A DNA stretch of 64,000 nucleotides from Siphlonurus alternatus (taxonomy: Eukaryota > Arthropoda > Insecta > Ephemeroptera > Siphlonuridae), in assembly GCA_949825025.1 (NCBI GenBank), contig OX463780.1, positions 18,387,480 to 18,451,479 on the forward strand, given 5' to 3'. Positions 31,375-44,257 of the stretch are shown in pieces (position 1 is the first letter of the stretch; each line of letters begins with the position of its first letter). Position numbers and translations under genes: made by a program. Under the pieces are notes generated by a model, which worked only from the letters and a program-made list of their open reading frames with translations, did no database searches and was not told the origin of the DNA.

Positions 31375-31684
31375 CAATGGAGTATCGACCTCAAAAATTT
31401 TTATAGCAGAAATGGATAGAGGATGAAAAGTTATGTTACTCTGATTTTTTTCAGATTTTTTAGGGACTGGGAAGTATTGCTACAAAGTTTTGGCGAGGTC
31501 GGATTCGAATCCACGTCCCTTTTGGGTCCTATCTTTTATTAAGAGAGGCGGCAAGAGGCGGCACTTTTTCTGCACTTTCAATAATTTTTAAAAAATAGTT
31601 GCCGGGCTCTAAAAAATCTGAAAAATCAGAGTTGCAGAGTATCCATTTCTGCAATAAAAAAAATTGAGGTTGGTACTCCATTAA
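31375..31684. mobile_element. MITE, AATGGAGTA family, with tRNA-B-box-like core
   Basis: Long inverted arms: AATGGAGTATCGACCTCA at the left and TGAGGTTGGTACTCCATT at the right, then AGAAATGGATAGAGG and its complement. The core contains GTCGGATTCGAATCCACG, close to the tRNA B-box consensus GGTTCGANTCC, where the 20.3-kb relative carries CRE sites instead. No coding frame. Confidence 0.7.
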
Positions 31685-33452
31685 GTAAAATAAATATCCT
31701 TCTCAACTATACTCAAATACACTGGCTCAAAAGGTAACTAAGATTCTATGAGACTTTAATATTATTCTTTATTTTCAATTATTCTGTAAAATAATAAAAC
31801 TAACTCAAGTAATTAAGTGCATGTTTGAAAGAAAGACAATTAAATTTTACTATGTTCAGAATAGGTTTTATTCAAATTCACTGCATAATACAAATACAAA
31901 GTTAGGATTCAAAACAATTAAGTCTTATTATATCATCTCTACCTGATTTTACTATGTATTGGTTTTTTGTAAGTAAGCGTTGAGTTGTGTATATAGGCCA
32001 CCCGCCGAGCGATTGTGTTGGATAAGTTGCAGTATTTACAGGCGTGAACACAACAACAAACTCCGATTGTTAATTGATGTTGTTTAAATAACACAGAGAA
32101 TTGGACGTGTGATAGTGTTGATTGCGTGAGGTACTTCATCTTGCACAACTCAGTGGACGTATAGAGCGAGCGTGAGAAAGTTTCCCAGTTGCTCGCACGT
32201 GAGTGCAATGAGAAATCAAGGACTATTACACACTCATTGAACCTGGCAAGCCACATTAAATTGTACACAATATTGTTTTTCTGAGAGCAGGCATAACAAT
32301 TGCATGCGTAACAACAATAAACCCGATGGCATCAACGCAGAAAAAAATATGTTGTTATTGAACAATACAATAATATAAAATTAATCACTCGTTAAAAACT
32401 ATGCAAACTTGCACATACATAATTATTACACCGAACAAAAGTTTTAAGACACAGAAAAAGAATAATATTTTGAAAAAAGTCCGTATTTTTCAATACACAC
32501 CACATAAATGAAACAAAAGGTGAAAGGCATATTAAAATCTGATCCATGGTATTGTAATAAAATTCCTTTTAATAACTCACTTGCCTACGTCACAGATATT
32601 GACTCAGACAGGCCTCTTCTCTTTTAATGTGACACATTGTTATGTGTTCGAGCCCCTCCGTTGATCAGATTAAACCACTGTGTGCAAGTTAGAAAGTGCA
32701 GGAGTCATAACCCGGGCACGGTTCGCTGGTTCCGCTGTCTTCTTCGGCCCATTGCACCGCGGTAGTAAACGTCGCGAAGCCGCGCGTTGTTCGTAAATGA
32801 CGCGGTGATGTCTCCACTTACGGTTAGGACGTGTGTGCTGGGGGAGGGGAGAAATTGGTGGCAGTTTTCTATCTGAGAGGAGAGAGAGAGAGAGAGAGTT
32901 GGAAGAGACGTTCCAACTGTCATACAAAAGAATTAAAGAAATAAAGTACATAGAAAGAAATGTTATCTTATATACCCTCTTTTTTCCTTTCTCCGTTGAT
33001 ATAAACTGAAGAATTAATTGCTAACGACCGCACCATAAATATAGTACAATAATTACATGATCTAAACAACTTAGAAGTTTCTGTATTTATAAACTTGATG
33101 AAAGATAAAAAAAAATGTGTCTTTCGCTTTAATTTGTGAATTTTGCTAAGGTAGTAACGGTATCATATTTTTTTATTCAATTAGCCACAAAATTAGTAGC
33201 ATTATTACCAAAGATGAAGTAAAGATATGGAAAAGCAGCAATAAAATGAAGTATTAGACACTGGCTATATTAATAAAATATTACATTGGGAAGTCGCTTG
33301 TAATGCTCTCCACCTCGCAAATTGTCAGCTATTAGATGGGGACATTTTTTCTGTGCGTGATCAAGAGGTATAGGGGAAGGGCAAGTAGTGGCAAAGAGCC
33401 GAGGAAATCAATCGTAGCAAATAAAAAAAAACTGACAGTGACAATAACAGTG
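31685..33452. other. AT-rich, no gene seen
   Basis: A CpG-bearing patch at 32.69-32.85 kb ends near a short GA run (32879-32898). No exon supported. Confidence 0.4.
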
Positions 33453-33640
33453 TCGTTACTTGAGTCAGTGGCCAGAGCGACTGTCACAAATGAGACGTTT
33501 GCGTGGCACTGACAATTACTTTCATTGGAGACCTGTGAACAAACAGATTGGGCGGCAAAACGATTTGTATGACACGAGCGCTAATGACGCGATGCGGTAC
33601 AGATAAGCAAGATATTACACGAATATAACAGATCCGTTAA
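33453..33640 (-). repeat. Dispersed repeat D, copy 2
   Basis: Inverted partner of 23190-23376, about 10 kb away across the three-exon gene. Identity falls away sharply outside the boundaries. No terminal inverted repeats or poly(A) tail were seen, so the element class is unknown. Confidence 0.8.
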
Positions 33641-34283
33641 TAATTCAACGTGTTACTTTATATAATATATAAAAAAGAGTGTTGTGTGCAAGGAAAACGA
33701 AGGAATTGAAATCATTGTCATGTATATTTGTTATACTGACAAATAAATTATTTTAAATATATTTATTTTTTTAAAATTTTGAAACAAATCCAGCTCATAT
33801 AAAACACTTCACTTCTTTTTTCTACCCTCAGGCCCTTTGGATTTCAGCTGTCCTACACGATGCTCATGCCATACAAATTCATAAATGTATATTATATATT
33901 TTTAATTACTCGATTTTAATTATTCCATATGTTTGTATTTTAAACACAGTAAATTGTGGTTTGAATATTTTTTCATAAAATATAGCAATTTCATATAAAT
34001 TTGTGATATTTTTAAAATCTTAATTTGAGCATTTAATAAAAAATACATTGATACTATTAGAGTTAAACTCTACTCTCTCCTGTTTCGAACAACACAACAA
34101 TTATGATTATTTTATGGATTGCATGTAGAGGAGAGTAAAGCAATTAAATTTTACGTAATATATAATTAATTAATATTTATAAAGAACAAAAGTGATACAT
34201 TTTTTTAATTTACTTATTAAAAAGTCTGTTTATTAGTAATTAAAAATATTGCATGACAGAGTATAGCATACACCTTACCAATT

Positions 34284-34769
<486 letters not shown>

Positions 34770-34928
34770 CACCCAAAGTACAAATACAAAATATATTACA
34801 AAAATTAGGGTGCGGATTGCAACAAAGCACCGATGGCACTATTTCACCAAAAAGTGGTTACAATCCTTTATATAACTACTGAAAAAAACAATCATTAGCT
34901 GTAAGCTTGTGTCAAAATAAATGTGTAA

Positions 34929-35563
34929 TCATAAACTATTTTTACAAATATAGTGTTTCTTTAAAACACTAGGAAACTGTGTTTCAGAACATTTCTTGAT
35001 AGGACCCGGAAGCCGATTCCACTCATCCACGGATCTTATTACAAAGCCATTTTTGTAACGATCAATTCGAGCCTTTGGTGGAATGAGCCGAACTGCCCCG
35101 TCTTGCCCTCTAATGGGACGTCCATTGACTACAGAATTAGCGAAGTTTAAATCAATTTGGCCAGTTTGACACTTATGAAAGAATTTAAGGTCCATAACCT
35201 CAAAATAGTCCTTAATAGGGACTATATTTGTTGTTCTGCAGTCAGGAATATTATTTTTATAAACAAATTTCAAGGCCTTTTTTTCTAAACTCTGGAATTT
35301 TTTCATATTAGTGGAAGTGGTTGGGTGCCATGCTGGTGCTGCATATGTTATTATTGACCTTATCAGCGCTAAATAAGCTATACGCTTAACTTTAGTGGTG
35401 CTACCAAACAAACTACGTTTGAGAAAAGCTAACAATTTTGCAGCTTTGCATCTTACATTTTCAGTTTGCAAATTCCATCTCATGTCAGAAGTCAACATAA
35501 CACCCAATACTTAAATGCTGTCACAATATGAAATGATATCATTATTGATATAATATTCATATT
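34929..35563 (-). pseudogene. C-terminal reverse-transcriptase region of a LINE ORF2
   Basis: The frame is open from 35507 to TAA at 34931-34929 (192 codons) and continues upstream to 35563 through one in-frame TAA at 35513-35511. Recognisable words are VLGVMLTSDMRW (the typical LGV.L D.. W start of the thumb-like region), then KAAKLLAFLKRSLFG, then AYLALIRSIITYAAPAWHP, followed by a basic C-terminal domain with NRLP. These are characteristic of jockey/CR1-superfamily LINEs. The catalytic palm motif (YxDD) and the endonuclease are absent because of the 5' truncation, so the copy is dead. Confidence 0.75.
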
Positions 35564-35705
35564 TTGATTGCAAGGCCGTGGCCGCCCCCGTTCCAGAAGA
35601 GCCCGGGAAACGCTCAAGTTAGGGTTTCAGAAGGTTCGGGGTTTCAAGTATATAGTATGTAATTAGTAAATAGAAGTACCCAATAGGGTTTAATTAAAAA
35701 TAATA
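35564..35705 (+). mobile_element. 5S-rRNA-headed SINE, left copy, 3' part
   Basis: This resumes the left copy after the inserted retrotransposon: GCAAGGCCGTGGCCGCC and the following body match the reverse complement of 35735-35870. It ends in an AT-rich tail (AATAATATATATATATTTT) at the centre of the palindrome. In the right copy these two parts are contiguous (GGATGGATTTGCAAGGCC), so the split is a secondary insertion. Confidence 0.7.
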
Positions 35706-35727
35706 TATATATATTTTTTTAAATTTT

Positions 35728-36129
35728 TTTTTAAATTTTAATCAAACCCTATTGGGTACTTCTATTTACTAATTACATACTACTTTGAAACCCCGAACCT
35801 TCCGAAACCCTAACTTGAGCGTTTCGCGGGCTCTTCTGGAACGAGGGCGGCCACGGCCTTGCAAATCCATCCCGGCATTTGCCTGCGGCTGAGGGAAACG
35901 TGGAAACCTCAGCCAGGATGGACGCTACAGCTTTTGTCAATGAACCGGAAGTGCAATGGTCCAAAGCCAGGGGAACCACATAGTGGAAAAGCGCAACGTT
36001 TTACCCCTGGGTGGGAAACGTGGTTTTTGTTGAAAATGGTCACCCATCCAACTACTAATCACGCGCGGCGTTGCTTGACTTCGGTGATCTGACGAGACCC
36101 GGTCAAGCGCACTGCGCCACACCTCCCAC

Positions 36130-36130
<1 letters not shown>
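35728..36130 (-). mobile_element. 5S-rRNA-headed SINE, right copy, near complete
   Basis: On the minus strand the element starts near 36130. Its head reads GGTCTCGTCAGATCACCGAA, then GTCAAGCAACGCCGCGCG, then TAGTAGTTGGATGGGTGACC (about 36102-36039), which follows 5S rRNA through the box A, intermediate element and box C regions. The ATCACCGAAGT and AAGCAACG words resemble arthropod 5S. Upstream of that, GTGTGGCGCAGTGCGCTTGA is less 5S-like and also resembles a tRNA A box. A unique body and an AT-rich tail follow. It is tail to tail with the left copy. Pol III transcription is expected for this class. An alternative is a Cassandra-like TRIM (5S within an LTR), but no direct repeat was seen. 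Confidence 0.75.

Positions 36131-36132
<2 letters not shown>

Positions 36133-36170
<38 letters not shown>
36133..36170. repeat. (TA)n microsatellite next to SINE
   Basis: About 19 TA units directly outside the head of the right SINE copy. Both outer ends of the SINE palindrome therefore abut (TA)n, which suggests insertion into or expansion from a TA-rich target. Confidence 0.95.
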
Positions 36171-36172
<2 letters not shown>

Positions 36173-39100
36173 GCTTGTAAATAAATAGGAGGGGTTAGGC
36201 TCTCTCAAAGTGTCAGTCGTCTTGATGGAGTGAGAGAGCACGAAATATTGACGTTTAGCTGTTGCTCAGAGAGTCACGCGGGTTGCATAGACATTGAGAA
36301 GTGTAGGGGTAGCTGCAGGTGGTCTCTCCCTCTCTCTGAACCAGCCACATGTCATCCTCTCCTCGAAAATAAGGTGTCTACCTACAAAGTTTGATCAATC
36401 ACGTGTCACCTTCCCAGCTGACTTTATGTCAATCACTTTAGAATAATGACAGGTGATAATAAGTCTTCATTTATTACCCTTGACGTTTGCTCCAACTCAT
36501 ATGTTTAAGGTTCAAAGCTAATTAAAAAATAACTTAGAATTGTTCAATTTTCTATAGCGATATAACACACAAGTTCTGGAGATTTATGTAAGTCACTAAT
36601 TGCCCACAAAAAAATCTGGAGGTATATTTATTTACTTGAAGTTATTTTTCTCTGTCAAGGGTAATATGTGAGGGGAAGATTTTGTCTTTGTGAGAGGATG
36701 AGGGTTGTTTCTTTGAAATTTGTACTACGCTAGCAAAATGCATCCCGCAACGATAATAAAAGGTTACTTTATCTTTATTTTGCTATAACATAAAAGGTTA
36801 TTTGTAATTGATTTAGTGCTTTTTCGCCATCTGATTATTGCAATACAACAGAAATCTTGATATGAAAAAGAGGTTATTATAATATAAAGTTATCAACAAT
36901 TAGAAAAAAGGAACGGAGCAGAGCAATGATCGAGTTTCAGACACTATATTGAAGTCATTATTTATTTAATATGGCTAATTCTAATTATACGCTTCAATTA
37001 ATTGGAATGCATTGCTCATTGATGTATTGTCTTATATGCAATGACATAAATTTATTCAATATCCAATTTTACATTTACCTATGTATATAATTTATATAAA
37101 TATGATATGCATGAACTTATACGGATTATTTTCCGCACTATACACCATCTATAACTATTAAAAATGATACATGTATATATGCTTTAAAATTAATGCACAT
37201 TTTGTCTGATATTTTTCATATGACAAATATTATACTGTATACTTTCCAATTTACCACTTCTTTGATCCAAATATAATATATTGTTAGTAGTTATGACAAC
37301 AGATAAAAATGTTGTTTGAACTTTGATATAAAATTTAGTAAAGAAATTCTTTAGCTTTGAAATACTTTATGTTATAGGGGACAGTATAATATGGAATTTT
37401 TATTTGAAGTCGAATACCAAACATTAATATTTATTCTAATCTCGCATATTGAAATGAAAAAAAATTGTTATGATGGACAAACTAAGCCGTGTCTATTTCC
37501 CTTTGTGTATTGTAGGGGGGGGGGCAGAGAGTGTCCTGTACCACAATCTAATTTGAGGGTGTTAGTAGAATGCAGGGGGTCGAACAGGTTAGGGGTGGTA
37601 ATACCTTCCATGTATATTAGGACCTTCTAGGGGTCTCGAATACCACCCTCGTCCAGGTGTTGCTATGCACAAAAAACCAAGGTGACAAAACTTCATGTCC
37701 TTACGTCTCCTGCACAAATCTGATTATCAGATTTATCAGGGATATTGGAAATAATGACGTTATTAGTAACGTATTATATTCTTGTCAACACAGAGGGATT
37801 TGAATGAAGCTACAACAGCGTCAGTTCCATTAAAACCATTGTTATTGTTACTTTGTTATTTCAGGAGGCAGGTGTTGTCCCGTTTTGACTATTATATCTA
37901 ATTGTTAGTGATTATGAGGCGAGGCAGAGACGCACCGCAGCTTATTTTACAATAAAATATTAATAAGGTTGAGGTTTTATTAATTCAATGATATTTTAAA
38001 GAATATATATTAAGCACAACTTTGTGAATAATTTTTACAGGTACTTTTCTTATCATCTTACCTCTAATGAAGCAAATTAATTAATTCCAGGGGTATTTTC
38101 ATAAAGCAATAAAAAATTACTTAATCTGCACTGGAAGTTTAATATCATTGCAGTAACATTTCTTAATGAGTTACTTCCATTACCATAACCATCAAACTCT
38201 CTTCTTAACTAATATAACTGCTGTACTTAAATGGTGCAGGTATGATAAATATAGCCCAGTTTTGCCATTACAGTTAAATAGTAGCGCCATTATCATCTAA
38301 CAGATTTTATTTCATGTTTATGAATACTAAAACACATAGAAATTATGCTGTAAGTAGTTTTTTGTCTGCATCTAATACAATATATAGAATATGGAAAATT
38401 TTGAATAGTTACGTACTGCTCTTTTTTCCATTTTGATTTATTATTATATTTTACTTCAAATTATTCAAAAGACGTGGCTTTACAATATACAACATTCGCC
38501 TTTCACCTCTTCGTATTTATGCTCGAAATACTATTTTTGCACTTGTTCATTACATAATGCATTTATTTTGCAACATAAACTTGTTAAAAATATTCGTAAT
38601 AGTTAATTCAACAAATACGAAAAACAAGAGCCTCTCTTTATGACTATATATTATTATATCGTGTCATAAAAAGTTATTTTACAAAATAGAATTTCCGTTC
38701 AAATAGATTTTGCATGAAGTCAATATAAATGTAAAAATGAGAGTTCTGGATAAATGAAATTTAATTATAATAATGGCTATGTAAAAAATTTCATCTCTAT
38801 ATCTGACCAAACTGTAAACTGATTATGTCATACTCCATAACGCAATTAATTACTGATAATAATCATAATGCTGTCATTGTAATTGTTTATAGCCTATACA
38901 ATCAGCCTAGGTTCAATCAATTTAAATATTTATTATCAGCATTTAAACTATCGTAAGAAGATTATTATTACAATATCATAATCACGAATCAAGGCAAGTA
39001 GAGAATTAAATTATTTATTAATTAATACTTAGGTTTGAATTAATTTTTTTATATAAATTGATTGGATTAGACTAAAACAAAAGCACATAAACTAGAACGT

Positions 39101-39980
39101 AATGACATTAAACTGCAGTTCTGCATTCATGATTGCATGTTAATGCATTTATTGCAGCTCCCTCATATGCAGCAACAGCAGAAGCTGATTAAATGCCTTT
39201 GAATATTACTCTACAGCACACACCAGGCATCGAACAAGGGACCCCATCAGAACGTATAGTATAATCACCTGGAATTCTCATTTTGATGTTCGCACGTTGC
39301 CATGCAAAGCTTTTAGTCACGATTGTTTTATGTCTGTATTACGACGTACTGCAATTCTCTCTCTGTTAATTATTTCATCCTCATCACTGTTATAAAACTA
39401 TGAAATTCCGACGACGCATGGATCAAAGTACAGGTGATTTTTATTTACAGTCTGAGCGTCATGAATAATAATGCGATGCTCACATTTGATGTGACGTGGT
39501 GTTTACGAGCCGCGACTGATTAGTCCACGGGGAGCAACGTCGGGAATCGTAACGACGGGACTCAAAACAACGACCAAGAAACAACGACGCTGTCAACGAG
39601 TAATCCTCAACGTTGTAATGCTAGCTTTACGAGTGAACGTAAAACCTTTAATACAATGATGTGTGTAACGAGATGATACGTTTAATGACTTGCTTTTAAT
39701 TATGTTTTTATTACTTCAATTTGTATAAAGCTAATAATATTTTATTATAAAAAATTACGTAAATAAATTAAATGTCAAATGTAATTTGTTAAAAAGTATT
39801 TCACAAGTTTGAAATAAAAAAAAATGTATATACAAAATATGTTCTGCTTTTGGTTACTGTTATAATATAAGAGGAATACCAATATTTTATATAATGACTT
39901 TCTATGTGGAAAGTTAGTATATTTCCACTTCAGGGTAGCAATTATAATATCAATATTTTAAATTAAACAAACAAACTTTT
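36171..39980. other. AT-rich, no gene seen
   Basis: Contains the old hAT-like fragment at 37.5 kb and a CpG-bearing patch at 39.47-39.62 kb with repeated ACAACGAC-type words. No exon recognised. Confidence 0.4.
37514..37640. mobile_element. Diverged relative of the 41.0-kb hAT MITE
   Basis: GGTGGTAATACCTTCCATGTATAT here matches the reverse complement of 41055-41078. The upstream poly-G, CCTGTACCACAATCTAATTT and GAGGGTG line up in the same order with the reverse complement of the rest of that element. The terminal repeats are eroded, so this is an older copy. Confidence 0.6.
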
Positions 39981-40018
39981 CTGTAGAAACATAAATAAAT
40001 GGGTTTTCGGTCACAAAA

Positions 40019-40146
40019 AGGACTTTCAATAATTTTTTGAAAATACTTGTAGGACTGTAAAAAAATCTTCAAAAAAATCAAGGTAGCATAACTTTGCACC
40101 CTCTATTCATTTCTGCAGTAAAAAAAAATGAGGTCGATACTCCATT
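40019..40146. mobile_element. Half copy of the AATGGAGTA MITE family
   Basis: The segment CTTTCAATAATTTTT to GATACTCCATTG repeats the right arm of the elements at 31375-31684 and 20196-20517, including CACCCTCTATTCATTTCTGC. The left arm is absent, so this is a solo arm or a deletion product. Confidence 0.65.
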
Positions 40147-40208
40147 GTAAAATATTGTCTCAATATTAAAAAAAGGGATAAAACAAAAAGAGATATTTGC
40201 ATAGATAT

Positions 40209-40742
40209 ATTATAATTTAAGTACATGCATCAACAATTTTCAAATTTTTTGATTGGCTATATAAATATTATCACGTGAGAAATTTTTAGTACCCTACTAC
40301 GTAGATTTAATACAAAAATCTGCAGTTTTCATAGCTTGTCCTTGATGTGACGTCACGAATATTTTTATTTATCTTCCAATACAATACTAATAGGAGTGTC
40401 GAGTGACGTCACACCAAAGATAAGCTACGAGTACTATAGTTCATGGTTACAGATGTCTATAATGTAATAATAATATAGACCTGTGAAATCTGAAACGCAT
40501 TATCATAAATAATATTTGGAAGGGCCTTGTTGAATAATATTGCTTTAATGTTTTACAATTTTTATACATGCTTTTTGTTTTAAATCGCGGTACGTGGTTA
40601 TTAAAACAATTTAATGGTTGTACTGACAAGTGAGTACATAAATAATTATTATGACACTTAAGTACCCCACGTGATCATATTTATATAGCCAATCAAAGCC
40701 TATGAAAACTGTTTATGCATGTGCATTATACTTAAGTTATAA
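40209..40742. mobile_element. MITE, ~530 bp, carrying two CRE palindromes
   Basis: The ends are imperfect inverted repeats: ATTATAATTTAAGTA on the left and TACTTAAGTTATAAT on the right, then ATGCAT, then TTGATTGGCTATATAAATAT with CACGTG, matched in reverse near 40665-40705. Near the middle two TGACGTCA octamers (40348, 40404) face each other across TTCCAATACAATACTAATAG. No coding frame. Confidence 0.6.
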
Positions 40743-40992
40743 TATAAGCTTAAATGCTCAATATGGAAGGGGTTTTAATGACGTAATCCGTCACCGCAAG
40801 CAAAAAAGTGTAAAATATTATACCAAAAATTCTGAAAAAAATTTGTAATCCTTAGTTAGCTACCCAGCAATATATTTCCGCAAAAAAAGTTGATTCTTGA
40901 GAAAATGATTTTTTTTTAACGCGTAATTTAAATGGCAGATCGTTTCGACCCCCCTCCCCTCTTCTTTGGTTTTAAAGCAGGTGACAAAAAAG

Positions 40993-41180
40993 CAGGCGCG
41001 GATCCAAGGGGGGGGGGGGCGATGGGGGCGATCGCCCCCCCCCCAAAAGGCCCCAAAATACATTGAAGGTATTACCACCCCCCACCCATCGCCCCCCTCC
41101 CACCCCAAAATTTAACATTGCGGGATAGGGCACCGCCCCCCCCCCCCCCCCCCCAAAGCCGCGGGCTGGATCCGCCCCTG
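40993..41180. mobile_element. hAT-type MITE with perfect 8-bp target duplication
   Basis: The element starts CAGGCGCGGATCC and ends GGATCCGCCCCTG, matching the CAGGGGCGGATCC terminal inverted repeat common to animal hAT elements (recalled). It is flanked by identical octamers CAAAAAAG at 40985-40992 and 41181-41188, the duplication length hAT transposases make. The 188-bp interior is runs of G and C plus AATACATTGAAGGTATTACC. It has no coding capacity. Confidence 0.85.
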
Positions 41181-41718
41181 CAAAAAAGGCCTTGGTAATG
41201 CTAGCTAGGGTTAAGGCTAACATGACACTATCTTATGGCTTGTATGTTTTGTGAAATTATCATAAATATTACATTGAAAATTGCAAAAACGCTACTCTTA
41301 TGTGTACGTATTAAGCGTGACGATATTTTTTTACTAATGGCAGGCGCCGTTTGAGATATGATGATTATTTTTTTACTTCTCCAAGAGCTACGTTTCGGAC
41401 ACAATGTCTAATTTCTAGCATTTCTATAAGTAGGAATGAACACTGTTAATTGAAAAATACTGCTTTTTAAACATTTTAAATGAAACTTCCAGTGAGCATA
41501 TATTATTTAGCATTTTTTCTTGTACTGAGCTCAAAATTTTACTACCCATGTACACGATTCATGAAAGAAAACTGACAAATTTATGTAATATTAGCTATCT
41601 TCAGCCTATAAAATCAATAACGCAGAACCAATTGAAATCTTGTAGTCCTATTCTGCAACCTGCGACACTTTGGCGCTGTAGCAGTTGCCTACTTTACAGT
41701 GAAATTTATCTCGTGTTA

Positions 41719-41726
41719 TGACGTCA
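41719..41726. promoter_or_regulatory. CRE palindrome TGACGTCA
   Basis: TATGACGTCACATA, not in a recognised MITE. The patch 41,640-41,780 is mildly GC-richer than its flanks. Confidence 0.3.
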
Positions 41727-42580
41727 CATACCCCGTCATATACCTCTTGATATCCCGAACGTTACGTCTGATCTCATTGCACTCAAGTCATGTTGCCTTT
41801 ACCTTGATAAGGCTTTATAGAGGCGTCTTATAAACAAATAAATATATAATCGACTCTTTTATGATTGCCTTGCAGCTTATGGTTACGACATAAATAAATT
41901 TTTTTAATTGAAAGGGAATGTCAAGGAAATATATCAAAAGACAAACGACATGTTCCTTTTTTATTACAAATATTGATACAGGATCTCGTGATAATTTTGT
42001 TTAAGCTATTTATATCCTCTAACACCGGCCTTTATAATCGAGCTACAATCGCGTTTATTCATTTTGTAAATTTTATACTGAATCAAACACAGCCTTTGAA
42101 AGGAAATCAATCAATACGTTACAGGAATATGACGTCCCAGCATCTTTAATCTCGATTTTGAGTGTTTCCCAGCAAGTGTGAAATATTTGCATGCAACGCT
42201 CTTAATTACAATAATCTCTGATAATTGATAATATATTTGACCACGGCTGTACCTACATAAAGTGCATGTTAATTAAAAAGTTGAATGGAGAAAGTTTCAT
42301 TACCCCCATATTAAATCCAAAATTAGAGACTTGTTTCGCTTTGGCTGTACGTTCAGCATTGTCATACACTTCAAGGCAGTCTAAATGTCACCACTGCTGT
42401 CATTATGGGTCTCTCACCTTGTCAATATAAATTCAACCGCTTGAACGACATAATTTATAAATCAAACTGCATCTTTCATAATTATAATAATAAATTTGAA
42501 TTATGATTTTGGTACATGAAAAATGTTGCTGAGGCAATATATTTTTAAAAAAGTGTGTTAAATGGTGTCATTTTTTAATT

Positions 42581-44257
42581 AATGTATATGTTAGCACCCA
42601 AAGCCGAATTCGGGCAAAAGCCGAAAAAAATGCTCACATCTAGTTCTGCGCATCACGAAATGAGCCAAAGCCGAAGTGAGTTTTTTTTTCGGCTTTGGCG
42701 CATTTCATATTGAACAAAACTAGATCTGCTCAAATCGAAATGGGCCAAAGCCGATATGAGATTTTACTTCGGCTTTGGCGCATTTCATTTTGAGCAAAAC
42801 TAGTTCTGCGCATCGCGGTTTGAGCAAAAGTCGAAATGATGTTTTATTTCGGGTTTGGAGCAAAATTTTGAGCACATCTAGTTTTGAGCAAAATAAAGAT
42901 GATTTTAATGACGAGATGATGATTTTAATTTTAATGATATTAATTTTAATTTTTAAAAAGAAAAATAAAAAACTAAGACACTATAAACTTATAATAAATA
43001 TTAATAATGTGACCTAATAGCTTTCAAGCGCTGTTTAAAAATAAATTTTAGGAAAAAAATAATGACTTTAAAATGTAATCATATAGCGCAGTATACGTAC
43101 GTACATACCTTATAAAAAATATTGTAGAATCTGTTGTTTTTATAAAACACTCCACTATTTTTGTCACTTAATTACTACTTGATTATGTTTTTGTTAAATT
43201 AATAAATTTTTTGTTTTAAGAACTGCAGCTCAAATAAAATAGACATATACGCCACACGTTTTAAAGTATTCTTTAGATTCACTCGCTCTCACCATTAGAA
43301 ATATTGTCATGCACGCACTTGTAAATTTCATAGTTCTATTTCTTTGAACATTGTTATAGCAGCCACAATACATAAACATATACGGCAATCAAATGGGGTT
43401 AAACTTCATTGCAGAGGTAAAGGCTTCTTTCTTATCTCGTTGTACCGATAACAACCTGTATTGCATGATAGCCTAATTCTAAGACATATAATAGAACTAT
43501 GAAATTTACAAGTGCGTGCATGACAATATTTCTAATGGTGAGAGCGAGTGAATCTAAAGAATACTTTAAAACGTGTGGCGTATATGTCTATTTTATTTGA
43601 GCTGCAGTTCTTAAAACAAAAAAATTATTAATTTAACAAAAACATAATCAAGTAGTAATTAAGTGACAAAAATAGTGGAGTGTTTTATAAAAACAACAGA
43701 TTCTACAATATTTTTTACAAGGTATGTACGTACGTATACTGCGCTATATGATTACATTTTAGTCTTTATTTTTTCCCTAATTAATTTATTTTTAAACAGC
43801 GCTTGAAAGATATTAGGTCACAATATTAATATTTATTATAAGTTTATATTGTCTTAGTTTTTTATTTTTCTTTTTAAAAAATTAAAATTAATATCATTAA
43901 AATTAAAATCATCATCTCGTCATTAAAATCATCTTTATTTTGCTCAAAACTAGATGTGCTCAAAATTTTGCTCCAAACCCGAAATAAAATATCATTTCGA
44001 CTTTTGCTCAAACTGCGATGCGCAGAACTAGTTTTGCTCAAAATGAAATGCGCCAAAGCCGAAGTAAAATCTCATATCGGCTTTGGCGCATTTCGATTTG
44101 AGCAGATCTAGTTTTGTTCAAAATGAAATGCGCCAAAGCCGAAAAAAAAACTCACTTCGGCTTTGGCTCATTTCGTGATGCGCAGAACTAGATGTGAGCA
44201 TTTTTTTCGGCTTTTGCCCGAATTCGGCTTTGGGTGCTAACATATATATTATACATT
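42581..44257. mobile_element. Foldback-type element with ~760-bp inverted arms
   Basis: The left arm (42581-43339) and right arm (43491-44257) are reverse complements with only a handful of differences in the stretches I compared by eye, around a loop of about 150 bp (43340-43490). The outer ends read AATGTATATGTTAGCACCC. The outer third of each arm repeats CCAAAGCCGAA and its complement TTCGGCTTTGG, so each arm folds on itself as well. No transposase frame is present, and the 60-80 codon open frames are the same arm sequence seen twice. This fits a non-autonomous foldback transposon or large MITE. The superfamily is not determined, and no clear target duplication was identified. Confidence 0.8.

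Noticed and set aside
31491..31530. tRNA gene or tRNA-derived SINE suggested by GGATTCGAATCC
   Set aside because: No A box at the proper distance and no cloverleaf; the motif is an isolated palindrome in a MITE core.
36039..36130. Functional 5S rRNA gene
   Set aside because: Only part of 5S is kept and the terminal stem is lost; the sequence runs straight into a SINE body repeated nearby in inverse.
42775..44056. Two similar 60-80 codon frames (MAHFILSKTSSAHR)
   Set aside because: They are the same foldback arm sequence read from each side of the palindrome, with no splice or homology support.
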